From Candidatus Cloacimonadota bacterium (GTDB lineage: Bacteria > Muiribacteriota > UBA6191): a DNA stretch of 64,000 nucleotides. The stretch lies in assembly GCA_023954715.1 (NCBI GenBank), contig JAGSHD010000007.1, forward strand, positions 1 to 64,000, written 5' to 3'. The notes under the pieces were generated by a model. It was not told the DNA's origin, did not search any database, and saw nothing but the letters and a program-made list of their open reading frames with translations. Each line of letters starts with the position of its first letter. The first letter of the stretch is position 1. Of the stretch, positions 26,498-34,755 are shown in pieces. Made by a program: the position numbers and the translations under genes.

Positions 26498-27703
26498 TTA
26501 AATCGTTTGAGTAAATTCTATGAAAACTTGTCCACGCTCCTCAAAAGAGGAAAACTGATCTAAACTAGAAAAAGCGGGACTTAAAACAATTGTTTGAAAA
26601 GGGCTTAACTCTTGTTTCAACTTATCCAATAGCTTCATAAAGCCAAGATTAGAGTAAATATTCACCCCTAAATCCTTAAACAAGTCCAAATCTTTTAACA
26701 AGTCCCCATAAATAAAAATCGAATCTATCTTATATAGATAATCTGCTAAACTCTGTACAAAGTCTCGTAAGTCCAAGCCTTTACTCTTCCCACCAAGAAT
26801 CAAAACCAAATTTTCTTCTTGAATATTTTCTAACGCAAACAAAGTTGAGCCTGGTGTAGTTGATTTAGAGTCATTAATACAAAGAATACCAGATTTTGAC
26901 CTTAAATGTTGTAAACGGTGCTCTAAAGAGACAAAATCAAACTCATTTAAGCTATTTGTGTCTATATTTAAATGCTCTAACACTCCATAGACATTCTGCC
27001 ATTGACTAGCCTTATCTAAGTTTCTAGGCTCAAAACTTAAAGTAATATCTTCTGAGAATTTATGTGGAATACGCATAGAGTCACATACACTTCTATCAGA
27101 AATAATAGCAAGCCCATCTTCAGTCAACATTTGCAAAATAGATAATTTACTATTTTTATAAGAATCCATATCCACATGCCAATCCAAATGATTTGGCTCA
27201 ATGTTGGTTATAATAACCGCTTCAAACTGTATACGCTCTAAAACACGCAATTGAAAACTAGATAACTCTAATACAATATAGCTACTATCACTCTTTGACA
27301 GAGCAATCTCACTTAGTGGGATACCGTAGTTTCCACCAATGTAACAAGAGTACCCGAGATAATTCAAAGCATCATTTAATAACTTACATGTAGTAGATTT
27401 ACCATTGCTTCCTGTAATACCTATAAATTTTGCGTTTAATTTAGTAAAAGCATAATCGATCTCATTTTTTGGCTCGCAATAAGAATATATTTTATGCTTT
27501 TCAGAAATCCCTGGAGGAATATACACTTCATCATATTGAGAAAAATCCAAGTTATCAATTTCTACTATATGCTTAACATCAATTTCATCAGGAAAGTTCA
27601 TGTCTTCACAGCTTATATAAAGCTCCAAAGCATCATCTAAAATCATTAGTCTATATAGGGCTAAATTCGATCGACCTAAACCATATAACAAAACTTTTTT
27701 CAT
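26498..27703 (-). CDS. murD: UDP-N-acetylmuramoylalanine--D-glutamate ligase
   Basis: 401 residues from the ATG at 27703 (ribosome site AGGAAAGAT); a TTG six codons earlier is less likely. Mur ligase motifs: GITGSNGKSTTCKLL (P-loop), ELSSFQLRVL, TNIEPNHLDWH, INDSKSTTPGST and LILGGKSKGLDL. The N-terminal UDP domain is reduced compared with E. coli MurD (437 residues). First gene of the murD-ftsW-murG run, with 3 bases between murD and ftsW. Confidence 0.95.
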   Translation of the reverse strand: MKKVLLYGLGRSNLALYRLMILDDALELYISCEDMNFPDEIDVKHIVEIDNLDFSQYDEVYIPPGISEKHKIYSYCEPKNEIDYAFTKLNAKFIGITGSNGKSTTCKLLNDALNYLGYSCYIGGNYGIPLSEIALSKSDSSYIVLELSSFQLRVLERIQFEAVIITNIEPNHLDWHVDMDSYKNSKLSILQMLTEDGLAIISDRSVCDSMRIPHKFSEDITLSFEPRNLDKASQWQNVYGVLEHLNIDTNSLNEFDFVSLEHRLQHLRSKSGILCINDSKSTTPGSTLFALENIQEENLVLILGGKSKGLDLRDFVQSLADYLYKIDSIFIYGDLLKDLDLFKDLGVNIYSNLGFMKLLDKLKQELSPFQTIVLSPAFSSLDQFSSFEERGQVFIEFTQTI

Positions 27704-27832
27704 ATCTTTCCTAAAGCACAACTTTTGAAAGAGTTTACAATCTCTCTACCCTCTTTTCTAGGTATTTATTCAAAACTGTGCCGTTTTATACAGTTTTTGT
27801 ATGACAAAGAACCTTGCCACAGGCGTTTAATC

Positions 27833-27862
27833 AAAAAAAAACTCCCATTTTAAAATGGAAGT
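27833..27862 (-). terminator. Rho-independent terminator of the Cys/Lys-rich gene
   Basis: Minus-strand stem ACTTCCATTT/AAATGGGAGT (one G-U pair) followed by eight T. The G-U pair occurs only in the minus-strand RNA, so it acts on the gene ending at 27882. Confidence 0.85.
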
Positions 27863-27881
27863 TTTTTTAAATTTTTAAGTA

Positions 27882-28628
27882 CTAGTACTTAAGACCTATT
27901 TTTCTATGTGAAGAACATTTCTTACATTTAGTACCAGCAGCTTTTGCTTTTACACAACAAGCATGCTTAACAATTTTCTTTGACTTACAACAAGCCTTTT
28001 TTACTGTTTTACAAGCAGGCTTTGCTTTTGTTTTACATGCTGTTTTTTTAGAAGAGCAATCTGTCTTTTTTGACTTACATGCCGCTTTCTTTGAACTACA
28101 ATCAGTCTTTTTTGACTTACATGCTGCTTTCTTTGAACTACAAGCTGCTTTCTTTGAACTACAAGCTGCTTTCTTAGAGCTACAAGCTGCCTTCTTTGAT
28201 TTACATGCTGCTTTCTTAGAGCTACAAGCTGCCTTCTTTGAACTACAATCAGCCTTTTTTGATTTACATGCTGCTTTCTTAGTTTTGCAACAGGACTTTT
28301 TAGCAACGACCTTTTTTGCTTTACAACAAGACTTCTTTGCTACAGCAGCTTTTTTAGTAGAACACTTTCCACCACAAGCTCCCGTTGCTTTCCCCTTACA
28401 ACTTGTCCCTTTCATGCAGTTTACACATGATTTTTTTTGATATCTTAAAAAAGTCTTTGAAGGAGTATATTTAACGCCCAATCTTTGTGCGATTTCCTTT
28501 CTTGAGTTTTCTAAACGTTGGATATTGTCAGGAACTTGCTTGGTAGTAACCCAGTTTCCAGATGAGTAAACACTTTGAGATAAACTCATTAAAAAAGATA
28601 CAACAAGTATCATAAATACATTTTTCAT
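27882..28628 (-). CDS. Exported Cys/Lys-rich heptad-repeat protein
   Basis: 248 residues with a signal peptide (MKNVFMILVVSFLMSLSQSVYS), ribosome site GAGGAGAAAATT. After a normal-looking stretch (24-65) the rest is dominated by Lys, Cys, Ala and Ser with 28 cysteines. Residues 121-198 are an exact seven-residue register, C-x-S-K-K-x-x, with x mostly Lys/Ser and Ala-Ala, Ala-Asp or Thr-Asp. Flanking parts contain CC pairs (KKSCCK) and a Zn-ribbon-like CVNC...CGGKC and CKKC. No family recognised. It could bind metal, be cross-linked by disulfides into a surface layer, or bind polyanions such as LPS or DNA; none is proven. Monocistronic. Confidence 0.8.
   Translation of the reverse strand: MKNVFMILVVSFLMSLSQSVYSSGNWVTTKQVPDNIQRLENSRKEIAQRLGVKYTPSKTFLRYQKKSCVNCMKGTSCKGKATGACGGKCSTKKAAVAKKSCCKAKKVVAKKSCCKTKKAACKSKKADCSSKKAACSSKKAACKSKKAACSSKKAACSSKKAACSSKKAACKSKKTDCSSKKAACKSKKTDCSSKKTACKTKAKPACKTVKKACCKSKKIVKHACCVKAKAAGTKCKKCSSHRKIGLKY
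28035..28268 (-). repeat. 21-base tandem repeats coding for C-x-S-K-K-x-x
   Basis: Eleven consecutive units of 21 bases, in frame, inside the Cys/Lys-rich gene. Units differ mainly at the second codon (Lys or Ser) and at the last two codons. The in-frame period means unit number can change without breaking the protein. Confidence 0.9.
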
Positions 28629-28960
28629 AATTTTCTCCTCAAAAAATTAAATTTATATAAAACAATTTTTACCTAAATATAGAGTGCTAAAAAGCACATA
28701 CATATTATACGATTCATAAACAATTTTAAATTTAGTCTTATACCGAAACGCTTCATCAAAGCAAATTCAAATCAACAACTAAATTAATAAAACATATAAT
28801 TGTTTAACTCATTTTGAGATGGATTGAAATAGAAAATGAGAAATTACTTACACTTTTTTTAAAGCTTGCTTGATTACATATTGTAAAGCTTTGATTCGAA
28901 CTGTAAAATCTCTTCGCATTTTGAGCAATATCTCCACTAAACTAATCAAAAGGACATTAG
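28629..28960. other. 332-base divergent intergenic region
   Basis: No gene seen. A weak minus-strand promoter-like pair, TTGCTT (28759-28764) and TATAAG (28737-28742) with 16 bases between, points to the Cys/Lys-rich gene. Nothing else is recognised. Confidence 0.35.
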
Positions 28961-29245
28961 ATGGAACATCAAACTATTCAAACCTTAAAATTCAAAGTTA
29001 CTGGACGTGTACAAGGAGTATCTTTTCGCTACTCTACAATGTTGGCCGCACAAAAGTTAGGTGTGTGCGGAAATATTAAAAATGAAGCAGATGGATCTGT
29101 TTCTGGCATTATCCAAGGAAGCCCAATTCAAGTTGAAGCAATGATAGAGTATCTACATAAGGGTCCACGATTCGCATTAGTTGAATCCGTACAAATTAAC
29201 GCCATATCACCCATAAATGTAAAGACCTTTGAAATCCTTGTTTGA
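28961..29245 (+). CDS. acyP: Acylphosphatase
   Basis: 94 residues, the normal size. The signature GRVQGVSFRYS holds the catalytic Arg23, and GNIKNEADGSV holds the catalytic Asn41. It hydrolyses acyl phosphates such as carbamoyl or acetyl phosphate in the cytosol. The N-terminus is a few residues longer than usual. No clear operon; the TrpC-like gene follows 124 bases later on the same strand. Confidence 0.93.
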   Translation: MEHQTIQTLKFKVTGRVQGVSFRYSTMLAAQKLGVCGNIKNEADGSVSGIIQGSPIQVEAMIEYLHKGPRFALVESVQINAISPINVKTFEILV

Positions 29246-29369
29246 ATTCTCTTCTATTGTAATTGTAAGATGTAGACCATGAGCATCATTAAAATTTCAC
29301 GTATAAAGTTGTGCCCATACTCCCTCTTTAGTTTTTGATAAACTATTACAAGCATAAGGATATCTCTCA

Positions 29370-30137
29370 ATGGAAGATTTTGTTAAAACTAAGCAAGAAA
29401 TACTGGCAAAAAGAAAAAAGCATACTCCACTTGAAAAGTTTTTTCATAGAATAAAGCCATCCACTCACCATCTATTTACTGATCAGTATAAAGGAATGCC
29501 ATTTCACTTAGTGATTGAAGTCCCTCATGACCAATTAACTCAAGATGCTATACAAGACATAATTCCCTCTTGTATCGGCCTAAGTATTGATACATCACAA
29601 TTAGATATACTGCACACTAGGCAAAACCTATTAGACCTAAAACACATTTATCCCACCTTGCCAATCATACAAAATGATCTAATTCTTGATCCCTATCAAA
29701 TTTATGAAAGTCGATTTCAATTGATGGACCATGTTCCAATCCACGTAAATGATATCTCGTCCTCTGATCTACTGAGTTTTATTTTACTCAATAGAGAGCA
29801 CAACATGAGATCTATCTTAAAAGTTCATTCAGAAAGTGAACTGGACAAAACAGTTGAAACTCCTGTAAAACTCATTGGAATAGATGAATCAAGTCTTATT
29901 GACAAAGGGTTTAACTTAGACGAACTGATCGACTTAGCCCAAAAGGTTCCACAAGAAAAATTGATCATGAGCCGCTTGATCAACCCCACCATCGAAGACC
30001 TATACAAGCTAAAAGAGGCAGAAATCAACTGTGTGATCCTACCTCTTTACTGTGATGTACTTAAAGACGATCGCCTTTTGAAGTTATTTCCTAAAATCCA
30101 TAGTTTCAAGCCGGAAGAAAACCGATCACCTCTTTAA
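29370..30137 (+). CDS. TrpC-like TIM-barrel protein lacking catalytic residues
   Basis: 255 residues that align with indole-3-glycerol-phosphate synthase (TrpC): KPSTHHLF (E. coli QPSTRHFY), LPIIQNDLILDPYQIYESR (PILCKDFIIDPYQIYLAR), SILKVHSESELDK (LTEVSNEEEQER) and KLIGIDESSLIDK (KVVGINNRDL). Catalytic positions are changed: the ECKKASPS lysine segment is EVPHDQ, the Lys of CKDF is Asn, the Glu of LTEVS is Lys, the Asn of GINN is Asp, and the SESGI Glu is lost. It is therefore a pseudoenzyme, or has another activity. Ribosome site AAGGA. Its 3' end overlaps the convergent trpS gene by 32 bases. No other trp biosynthesis gene is present here. Confidence 0.8.
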   Translation: MEDFVKTKQEILAKRKKHTPLEKFFHRIKPSTHHLFTDQYKGMPFHLVIEVPHDQLTQDAIQDIIPSCIGLSIDTSQLDILHTRQNLLDLKHIYPTLPIIQNDLILDPYQIYESRFQLMDHVPIHVNDISSSDLLSFILLNREHNMRSILKVHSESELDKTVETPVKLIGIDESSLIDKGFNLDELIDLAQKVPQEKLIMSRLINPTIEDLYKLKEAEINCVILPLYCDVLKDDRLLKLFPKIHSFKPEENRSPL

Positions 30138-31101
30138 CCGCCTTTAAGGTTTTTTCTGCTTTTTCAGAAGCCCTTTCTGCGCCATCTTTTAAAGTTTGTA
30201 ATAAAAAAGTTTTATCATCCATCAATTCATTATATTGACTTCTAATAGGATCTAAAAACTCGTTCATCCTTTCTGCTGTTTCAACCTTCAAATGTCCGTA
30301 GCGCTTACCTTCAAAGTGTTTGACTACGTCCTCTTGACTTTGGTTGGTAATTGCTCCATAAATGGTTATTAAGTTAGACACCCCTGGCTTATTTATCTCG
30401 TCAAAAGTAATTTCGTCCCCAGAGTCTGTCACAGCAGATTTAAACTTCTTTGTGACTGTTTTTGCTTCATCCAACAAGTAAACAGTTGCCTTACTAGTAG
30501 TATCTGATTTAGACATTTTGGAGCATGGCTCTTGCAACGACATTATTTTAGCCCCTATTTTTGGTATAAATGGCTCTGGAATCTTAAAGTACTCTCCATT
30601 ATGATGGTTATTAAACCTATGAGCAATATCTCTTGTTATTTCTAAATGCTGCTTTTGGTCTTGTCCTACTGGAACTAAATCCGTTTGATATAATAAAATA
30701 TCAGCAGCCATCAAAACTGGATAGGTAAACAAAGCAGAGTTAATATTCGATTGATTTTTTTGTGATTTCTCTTTAAATTGAGTCATCCTATTCAATTCGC
30801 CCATCCCCGTGTAACAATTTAAAATCCATGCTAACTCTGCATGTTCTCTCACATGAGACTGTATAAATAAGGTATTTTTTTTGGGGTCTATTCCACAAGC
30901 TATGTATTGAGCTACAAAAGACAAACAGCGCTCTCTTAACTCAGCTGGATCTGGGCGCACCGTTATTGAGTGCATATCAACTACCATATACATACAGTCA
31001 TATTCGTCCTGTAATTGCTTCCAATTTTTCATGGCCCCGATATATGTTCCAATATTTAGCCCACCCGTTGGTTGAATTCCACTAACAATTACTTTACTCA
31101 T
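30106..31101 (-). CDS. trpS: Tryptophanyl-tRNA synthetase
   Basis: 331 residues, class I synthetase. N-terminus VIVSGIQPTGGLNIGTYIGA is the TrpRS start with the HIGH motif as NIGT; GQDQKQHLEITRDIAHRFN and the KMSKS loop (CSKMSKSD, 195-199) follow. The tail is the usual helical anticodon-binding part. Gene order: unknown 233-residue gene upstream in coordinate but downstream in sequence reading; 21 bases separate trpS from that gene's stop, so they may be co-transcribed. Confidence 0.97.
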   Translation of the reverse strand: MSKVIVSGIQPTGGLNIGTYIGAMKNWKQLQDEYDCMYMVVDMHSITVRPDPAELRERCLSFVAQYIACGIDPKKNTLFIQSHVREHAELAWILNCYTGMGELNRMTQFKEKSQKNQSNINSALFTYPVLMAADILLYQTDLVPVGQDQKQHLEITRDIAHRFNNHHNGEYFKIPEPFIPKIGAKIMSLQEPCSKMSKSDTTSKATVYLLDEAKTVTKKFKSAVTDSGDEITFDEINKPGVSNLITIYGAITNQSQEDVVKHFEGKRYGHLKVETAERMNEFLDPIRSQYNELMDDKTFLLQTLKDGAERASEKAEKTLKAVKEVIGFLPA

Positions 31102-31122
31102 AACACCTTCCTAAAGTTTTAT

Positions 31123-31824
31123 CTATTTAACCGCAAAAATTTCGCGTATTACTATCTCTTGACTCTCAATAAAGTCACTTTGAAACTCTTCATCTGCAGC
31201 TTCTGCTTTAGAAAAACCTAAAAAACTACTTTTATTCATATCTAGCATCGTTAAAAGCTCTCTTATCCATTTATCAAAGTCATTTAGACTCGTAAACGGT
31301 ATAGGGTAAGCTTGTCTAGAAATTGAACATTTTGAAAAGCCACTTTCCATGACATTCTTGTACATCTGTTCATCAGATATAGGAGCCAACTTGCTTACTT
31401 GGCTTGGCAAATACCTTTCATGAAGATTTTCATCAAACCACAACACTTCTCTCGCTATAAATCGACCATTTTTCTTACAACAGTAAGCGACTTTTTGAAG
31501 CTTTTCTAATTGTATAAAATTAGCAAGAACATAGTTAACTATCTGAAAATCTACAGACTCTTGTTCAACTTTTTGATCCATAAATTTTTGGAAAATACCA
31601 AAAATACCATCTCGGTTTACGTGTGAATTGAAAGCTGTCCACAAAACATTTTCACCTTTAAAGTAACTCTGATTATGAAGTAACCAGTCACTTAAAGTCG
31701 AATCTAAATCACAAACTACCAAGGCATTTGGGCTCGCAATGTTCATAGATGCGAATAGAAATGGATCTGGCTTATGGAGTGGCAATCTACATTTCTTTAA
31801 AATATGTTGTATCAATTGATTCAT
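31123..31824 (-). CDS. Hypothetical protein upstream of trpS
   Basis: 233 residues, no signal peptide or membrane helix. The central part has a layout like the back half of a SAM methyltransferase (KKNGRFIAREVLWF, then a helix and VMESGFSKCSISRQAYPIPF), but no SAM-binding glycine loop is found. The segment NALVVCDLDSTLSDWL resembles HAD-phosphatase motif I (DxDST), yet the other HAD motifs are not visible. It lies between pepA's terminator and trpS on the same strand. Function not assigned. Confidence 0.6.
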   Translation of the reverse strand: MNQLIQHILKKCRLPLHKPDPFLFASMNIASPNALVVCDLDSTLSDWLLHNQSYFKGENVLWTAFNSHVNRDGIFGIFQKFMDQKVEQESVDFQIVNYVLANFIQLEKLQKVAYCCKKNGRFIAREVLWFDENLHERYLPSQVSKLAPISDEQMYKNVMESGFSKCSISRQAYPIPFTSLNDFDKWIRELLTMLDMNKSSFLGFSKAEAADEEFQSDFIESQEIVIREIFAVK

Positions 31825-31866
31825 AATTTTATTATCGAGTTGCTAAACTCATCTTTAAATGCATAT

Positions 31867-31894
31867 AAAAAAAGATCTCAAACTTTTGAGACCT
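31867..31894 (-). terminator. Rho-independent terminator after pepA
   Basis: Stem AGGTCTCAAA/TTTGAGATCT with a 3-base loop and a following T run on the minus strand, about 30 bases after the pepA stop. Confidence 0.85.
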
Positions 31895-31923
31895 TTTTCA
31901 ATATTGCTATATTACAAACTTAC

Positions 31924-33447
31924 TTAGCTTTGTAGCTTTTCAGCTACTAATGCTAATGTTCTTGCAACAGTACCAGAAGCCCCATCTTTTGGTAAATATG
32001 GCTTAAAGCTATACTGTGTAGGTAAGTTTTCTACCCATGCCGTTCCAGCTATATCTAAATGACAAAAAGGAACATCTCCACAAAATTCATGTAAAAATAT
32101 TGCAGCTGTACTAGCCCCTGCCATTCGAGTCCCAGAGTTTGCAATATCAGCACAAGTACTACCTAGAATCACTTTATACTCATCATCTAAAGGCAATTGC
32201 CACACTTTTTCATCACATTCGTTAGAAGCAGCTTTTACTAAATCAGTTAGCTCATCATTCTTACAAAATAGACCTGTTCGAACGTGACCTAAAGCACCTA
32301 GTACAGCTCCTGTTAATGTAGCAGTATTAACTATCTTTTTCACACCATCTTCTACAGCCATACAAATTGCATCAGCTAAAATCAATCTTCCTTCAGCATC
32401 TGTATTTAAAATCTCAACGGTAACTCCGTTATACATCTTTAATACATCACCTGGTTTATAAGCCTTAGCTCCTAATAGGTTTTCTGAACTTGGTACATAG
32501 ATGTTTACATTTACCTTTGGCTTGAGTTTTCCGATGATATAAGCACTACCAATTACACCAGCACCACCACACATATCAAATTTCATTAAATGCATACTAG
32601 CTGCTGGCTTAATAGAAATTCCACCTGCATCAAAAGTTAAACCTTTACCTACGATACCTAAATCAATCTCATTTGAATCCGGGTTTCCACGATAAGTTAA
32701 CTTTATCATTTTACAATTTTCATCACTACCTTGAGAAACTGCTGTGATTCCAGCGAAGCCTTTTTCTATTAACTCAGGCTCATCCATGATTTCACAACCC
32801 ATACCTAAATGGTCTGCGACTTCTTTAGCTCTTTGAGCTAAAATTGTAGGAGTCATGTAATTACCAGGATGATTTGCGATATCTCTAGCTAAAACATTTC
32901 CTTCACCAAGAGCCTGACCCTTAACAAGACCTGCACTAAATGATTTTTCATCCAAATTAGATAAAAACACTACTGTTTCTAAGATATCTCTATCTGATTT
33001 TTTCTTACTTTTAAAAGTTTCAAATCGATCTAGACCCATAACTAAAGATTCTGCTGCAATTACCCCAAGCACCTCAGCCTCTTCTTCAAAAGTAGACATT
33101 AAAATACTTACTTCTTTTTGAGCAATCTTACGAGCTGTTCTAGCACCTTTTGCCACAAAGTTTCTAATAGAATCTTTTGCAAAACTTTTTCGCTTACCTA
33201 ATCCAAGGACGATAATCTTATTAAAAGAAGACTTTAAGCTATGTAAAATATGAAACTCTTTCGCTTGACCACGAATTTCGTTTCTTTCAATTAAGGTACT
33301 GATGCCATGATCAAATAATTCATCCAACGCAAGAAGGTCAGGGTGTTCTAGCTTTTCCCCTTCAAAAACACCGACAACGATGCCTTCTGATTTCAAATTT
33401 TCTAGTTGAACTTTTCTATGTTGAATATCAATATTACTATTTATCAT
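31924..33447 (-). CDS. pepA: Leucyl aminopeptidase (M17 family)
   Basis: 507 residues, cytosolic two-metal aminopeptidase. Catalytic C-terminal half: VGKGLTFDAGGISIKPA (metal-binding Lys and Asp), KFDMCGGAGV, and the signature NTDAEGRLILADA with its metal-binding Asp and Glu and the catalytic Arg. The N-terminal alpha/beta domain is complete. Ribosome site AGGAGATTATAC. Monocistronic, with its own terminator. Confidence 0.96.
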   Translation of the reverse strand: MINSNIDIQHRKVQLENLKSEGIVVGVFEGEKLEHPDLLALDELFDHGISTLIERNEIRGQAKEFHILHSLKSSFNKIIVLGLGKRKSFAKDSIRNFVAKGARTARKIAQKEVSILMSTFEEEAEVLGVIAAESLVMGLDRFETFKSKKKSDRDILETVVFLSNLDEKSFSAGLVKGQALGEGNVLARDIANHPGNYMTPTILAQRAKEVADHLGMGCEIMDEPELIEKGFAGITAVSQGSDENCKMIKLTYRGNPDSNEIDLGIVGKGLTFDAGGISIKPAASMHLMKFDMCGGAGVIGSAYIIGKLKPKVNVNIYVPSSENLLGAKAYKPGDVLKMYNGVTVEILNTDAEGRLILADAICMAVEDGVKKIVNTATLTGAVLGALGHVRTGLFCKNDELTDLVKAASNECDEKVWQLPLDDEYKVILGSTCADIANSGTRMAGASTAAIFLHEFCGDVPFCHLDIAGTAWVENLPTQYSFKPYLPKDGASGTVARTLALVAEKLQS

Positions 33448-33585
33448 GTATAATCTCCTATGTTAGATTCCGTAATGTCGCCACTATACCGAACACCTCG
33501 ATTCTTGTCAAAAGAAGGTCTGCTTATGATGCGCCTATTCGGTAAATTTTACCCCTTTTTTTATAAACCCTTTTGTAAATCAATA

Positions 33586-33614
33586 TTGACAGTAAATTTG
33601 AATCAAAGTATACT
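33586..33614 (+). promoter_or_regulatory. Sigma-70 promoter of the ferredoxin gene
   Basis: TTGACA (33586-33591), 17 bases, TATACT (33609-33614): exact -35, five of six -10 bases, ideal spacing. It lies about 100 bases before the ferredoxin start and points at it. Confidence 0.8.
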
Positions 33615-33715
33615 CTCAGACTAATAAATTAATAGGATAGCTGTTCATATTAAGTAGCCCTCAAAGCCCCTTAAACAGTTAAACATCTATCATACAACTT
33701 AGTTAAGGATATATT

Positions 33716-33949
33716 ATGGCTGATTTAGAAAGTAAAGTTGAAGGTTCTGTAGACGGTAAGTACTTTGTTGACGATCAGTGTATCGATTGTGATTTATGTC
33801 GATCTACTGCTCCAGACAACTTCAAAACAGATGAAGATCTAGGGTTTTCTTTTGTTTATAAGCAACCAGCAAACGAAGAAGAAGAAGAGCTTTGTCAAGA
33901 AGCACTAGAAAATTGCCCAGTAGAAGCAATTGGAGATGACGGAGAGTAA
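33716..33949 (+). CDS. Small [4Fe-4S] ferredoxin
   Basis: 77 residues, very acidic. Cluster ligands Cys22, Cys25, Cys28 (QCIDCDLC) and Cys67 followed by Pro (ENCPVEAI); Cys60 is an extra cysteine that could form a disulfide or regulate the cluster. One-cluster ferredoxin of the type used as soluble electron carrier. It has its own strong promoter and terminator, so it is monocistronic. Confidence 0.9.
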   Translation: MADLESKVEGSVDGKYFVDDQCIDCDLCRSTAPDNFKTDEDLGFSFVYKQPANEEEEELCQEALENCPVEAIGDDGE

Positions 33950-33967
33950 TCCATCATCCATCTTTTT

Positions 33968-33996
33968 AAACCTCTAAATTTTTAGAGGTTTTTTTT
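33968..33996 (+). terminator. Rho-independent terminator of the ferredoxin gene
   Basis: Stem AAACCTCTAAA/TTTAGAGGTTT with a 2-base gap at the tip (so a small loop in practice) and a T run. Its right end touches the last bases of the convergent flagellar gene. Confidence 0.9.
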
Positions 33997-34558
33997 ATGC
34001 AAAAACGTCTAAGTTTCTTAGGCTAATATCTACCCTCGGAGAAGCACTTAAACTTGCACCCCCCGCACTATAAGTAAAGTTTATATCAGCACCACCACTA
34101 GCACTAACACTCACATTTCCTTTTTGAAAATTTGCTTGAATAGGCTGTGGTTCAGAAAACTGAATCGATGGTCTAGCTTTTGGCAACGCCGCGATTTGAG
34201 TACTCGCCGTATATATAGCAGCACTTCTAGCTTTAGATACCGTTGCACTACTTGGGTTATTTAAATCAGACTGCCCTTGAGCCACAATCTGCGCTACCGC
34301 TGACTGCCCTTCTGATCTAGATTTAGCTGCATATTTAGACCGAAAGGCCCCTGGCCTTTTAAAACCCAATTCACTATTGATAGCATCTAAACTAATACTC
34401 AAATTTACTGAAGAAGTTTGAAAGCTAAATTGACTTGGAGACAAAGTGATTTGTGAAGACTCAAAAGGGGTTGCTGACTGAATCGTCATACTGCTTTGGT
34501 GGGGACGAACTCTCAATTCACCCAAAACAACCCTAGCTGAGATTCCTTGAGTTAGCAC
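33995..34558 (-). CDS. YviE-like (DUF6470-type) protein after flgL
   Basis: 187 residues from a GTG at 34558, preceded at 6 bases by AGGAG; a TTG at 34576 lies upstream but has no ribosome site. The pattern is short beta-type repeats (MTIQSATPFESSQITLSP, VNLSISLDAINSELGFK) followed by a helical stretch rich in Ala/Gln (SAVAQIVAQGQSDL). This is the layout of B. subtilis YviE, and the gene lies right after flgL, just as yviE does. Homology is likely but weak at the residue level. A role in flagellar assembly is inferred from position. Confidence 0.6.
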   Translation of the reverse strand: MLTQGISARVVLGELRVRPHQSSMTIQSATPFESSQITLSPSQFSFQTSSVNLSISLDAINSELGFKRPGAFRSKYAAKSRSEGQSAVAQIVAQGQSDLNNPSSATVSKARSAAIYTASTQIAALPKARPSIQFSEPQPIQANFQKGNVSVSASGGADINFTYSAGGASLSASPRVDISLRNLDVFA

Positions 34559-34755
34559 AACTTCTCCTACTTGCAATATACTTTAACTAAAAAGGGCTGA
34601 TCAATACAAACCCACATCTATAGTATAAAACAAACAAAAAGAATCAAAAAGACTCCAAAGCAAACTATTTCACATTTATGTCAAAAAAATCGACAAAAAC
34701 CACATTACTACAATAAATAATGTGTAATTTTTGCCTAAAACTTATCAGGTATATC

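Noticed and set aside
28035-28268. Regular 21-base repeats that could suggest a CRISPR-like array
   Set aside because: The repeats are contiguous, in frame with the Cys/Lys-rich protein, and have no spacers.
28885-28900. GATTCGAAC, resembling the T-arm of a minus-strand tRNA
   Set aside because: No acceptor stem, D-arm or anticodon arm can be paired around it.
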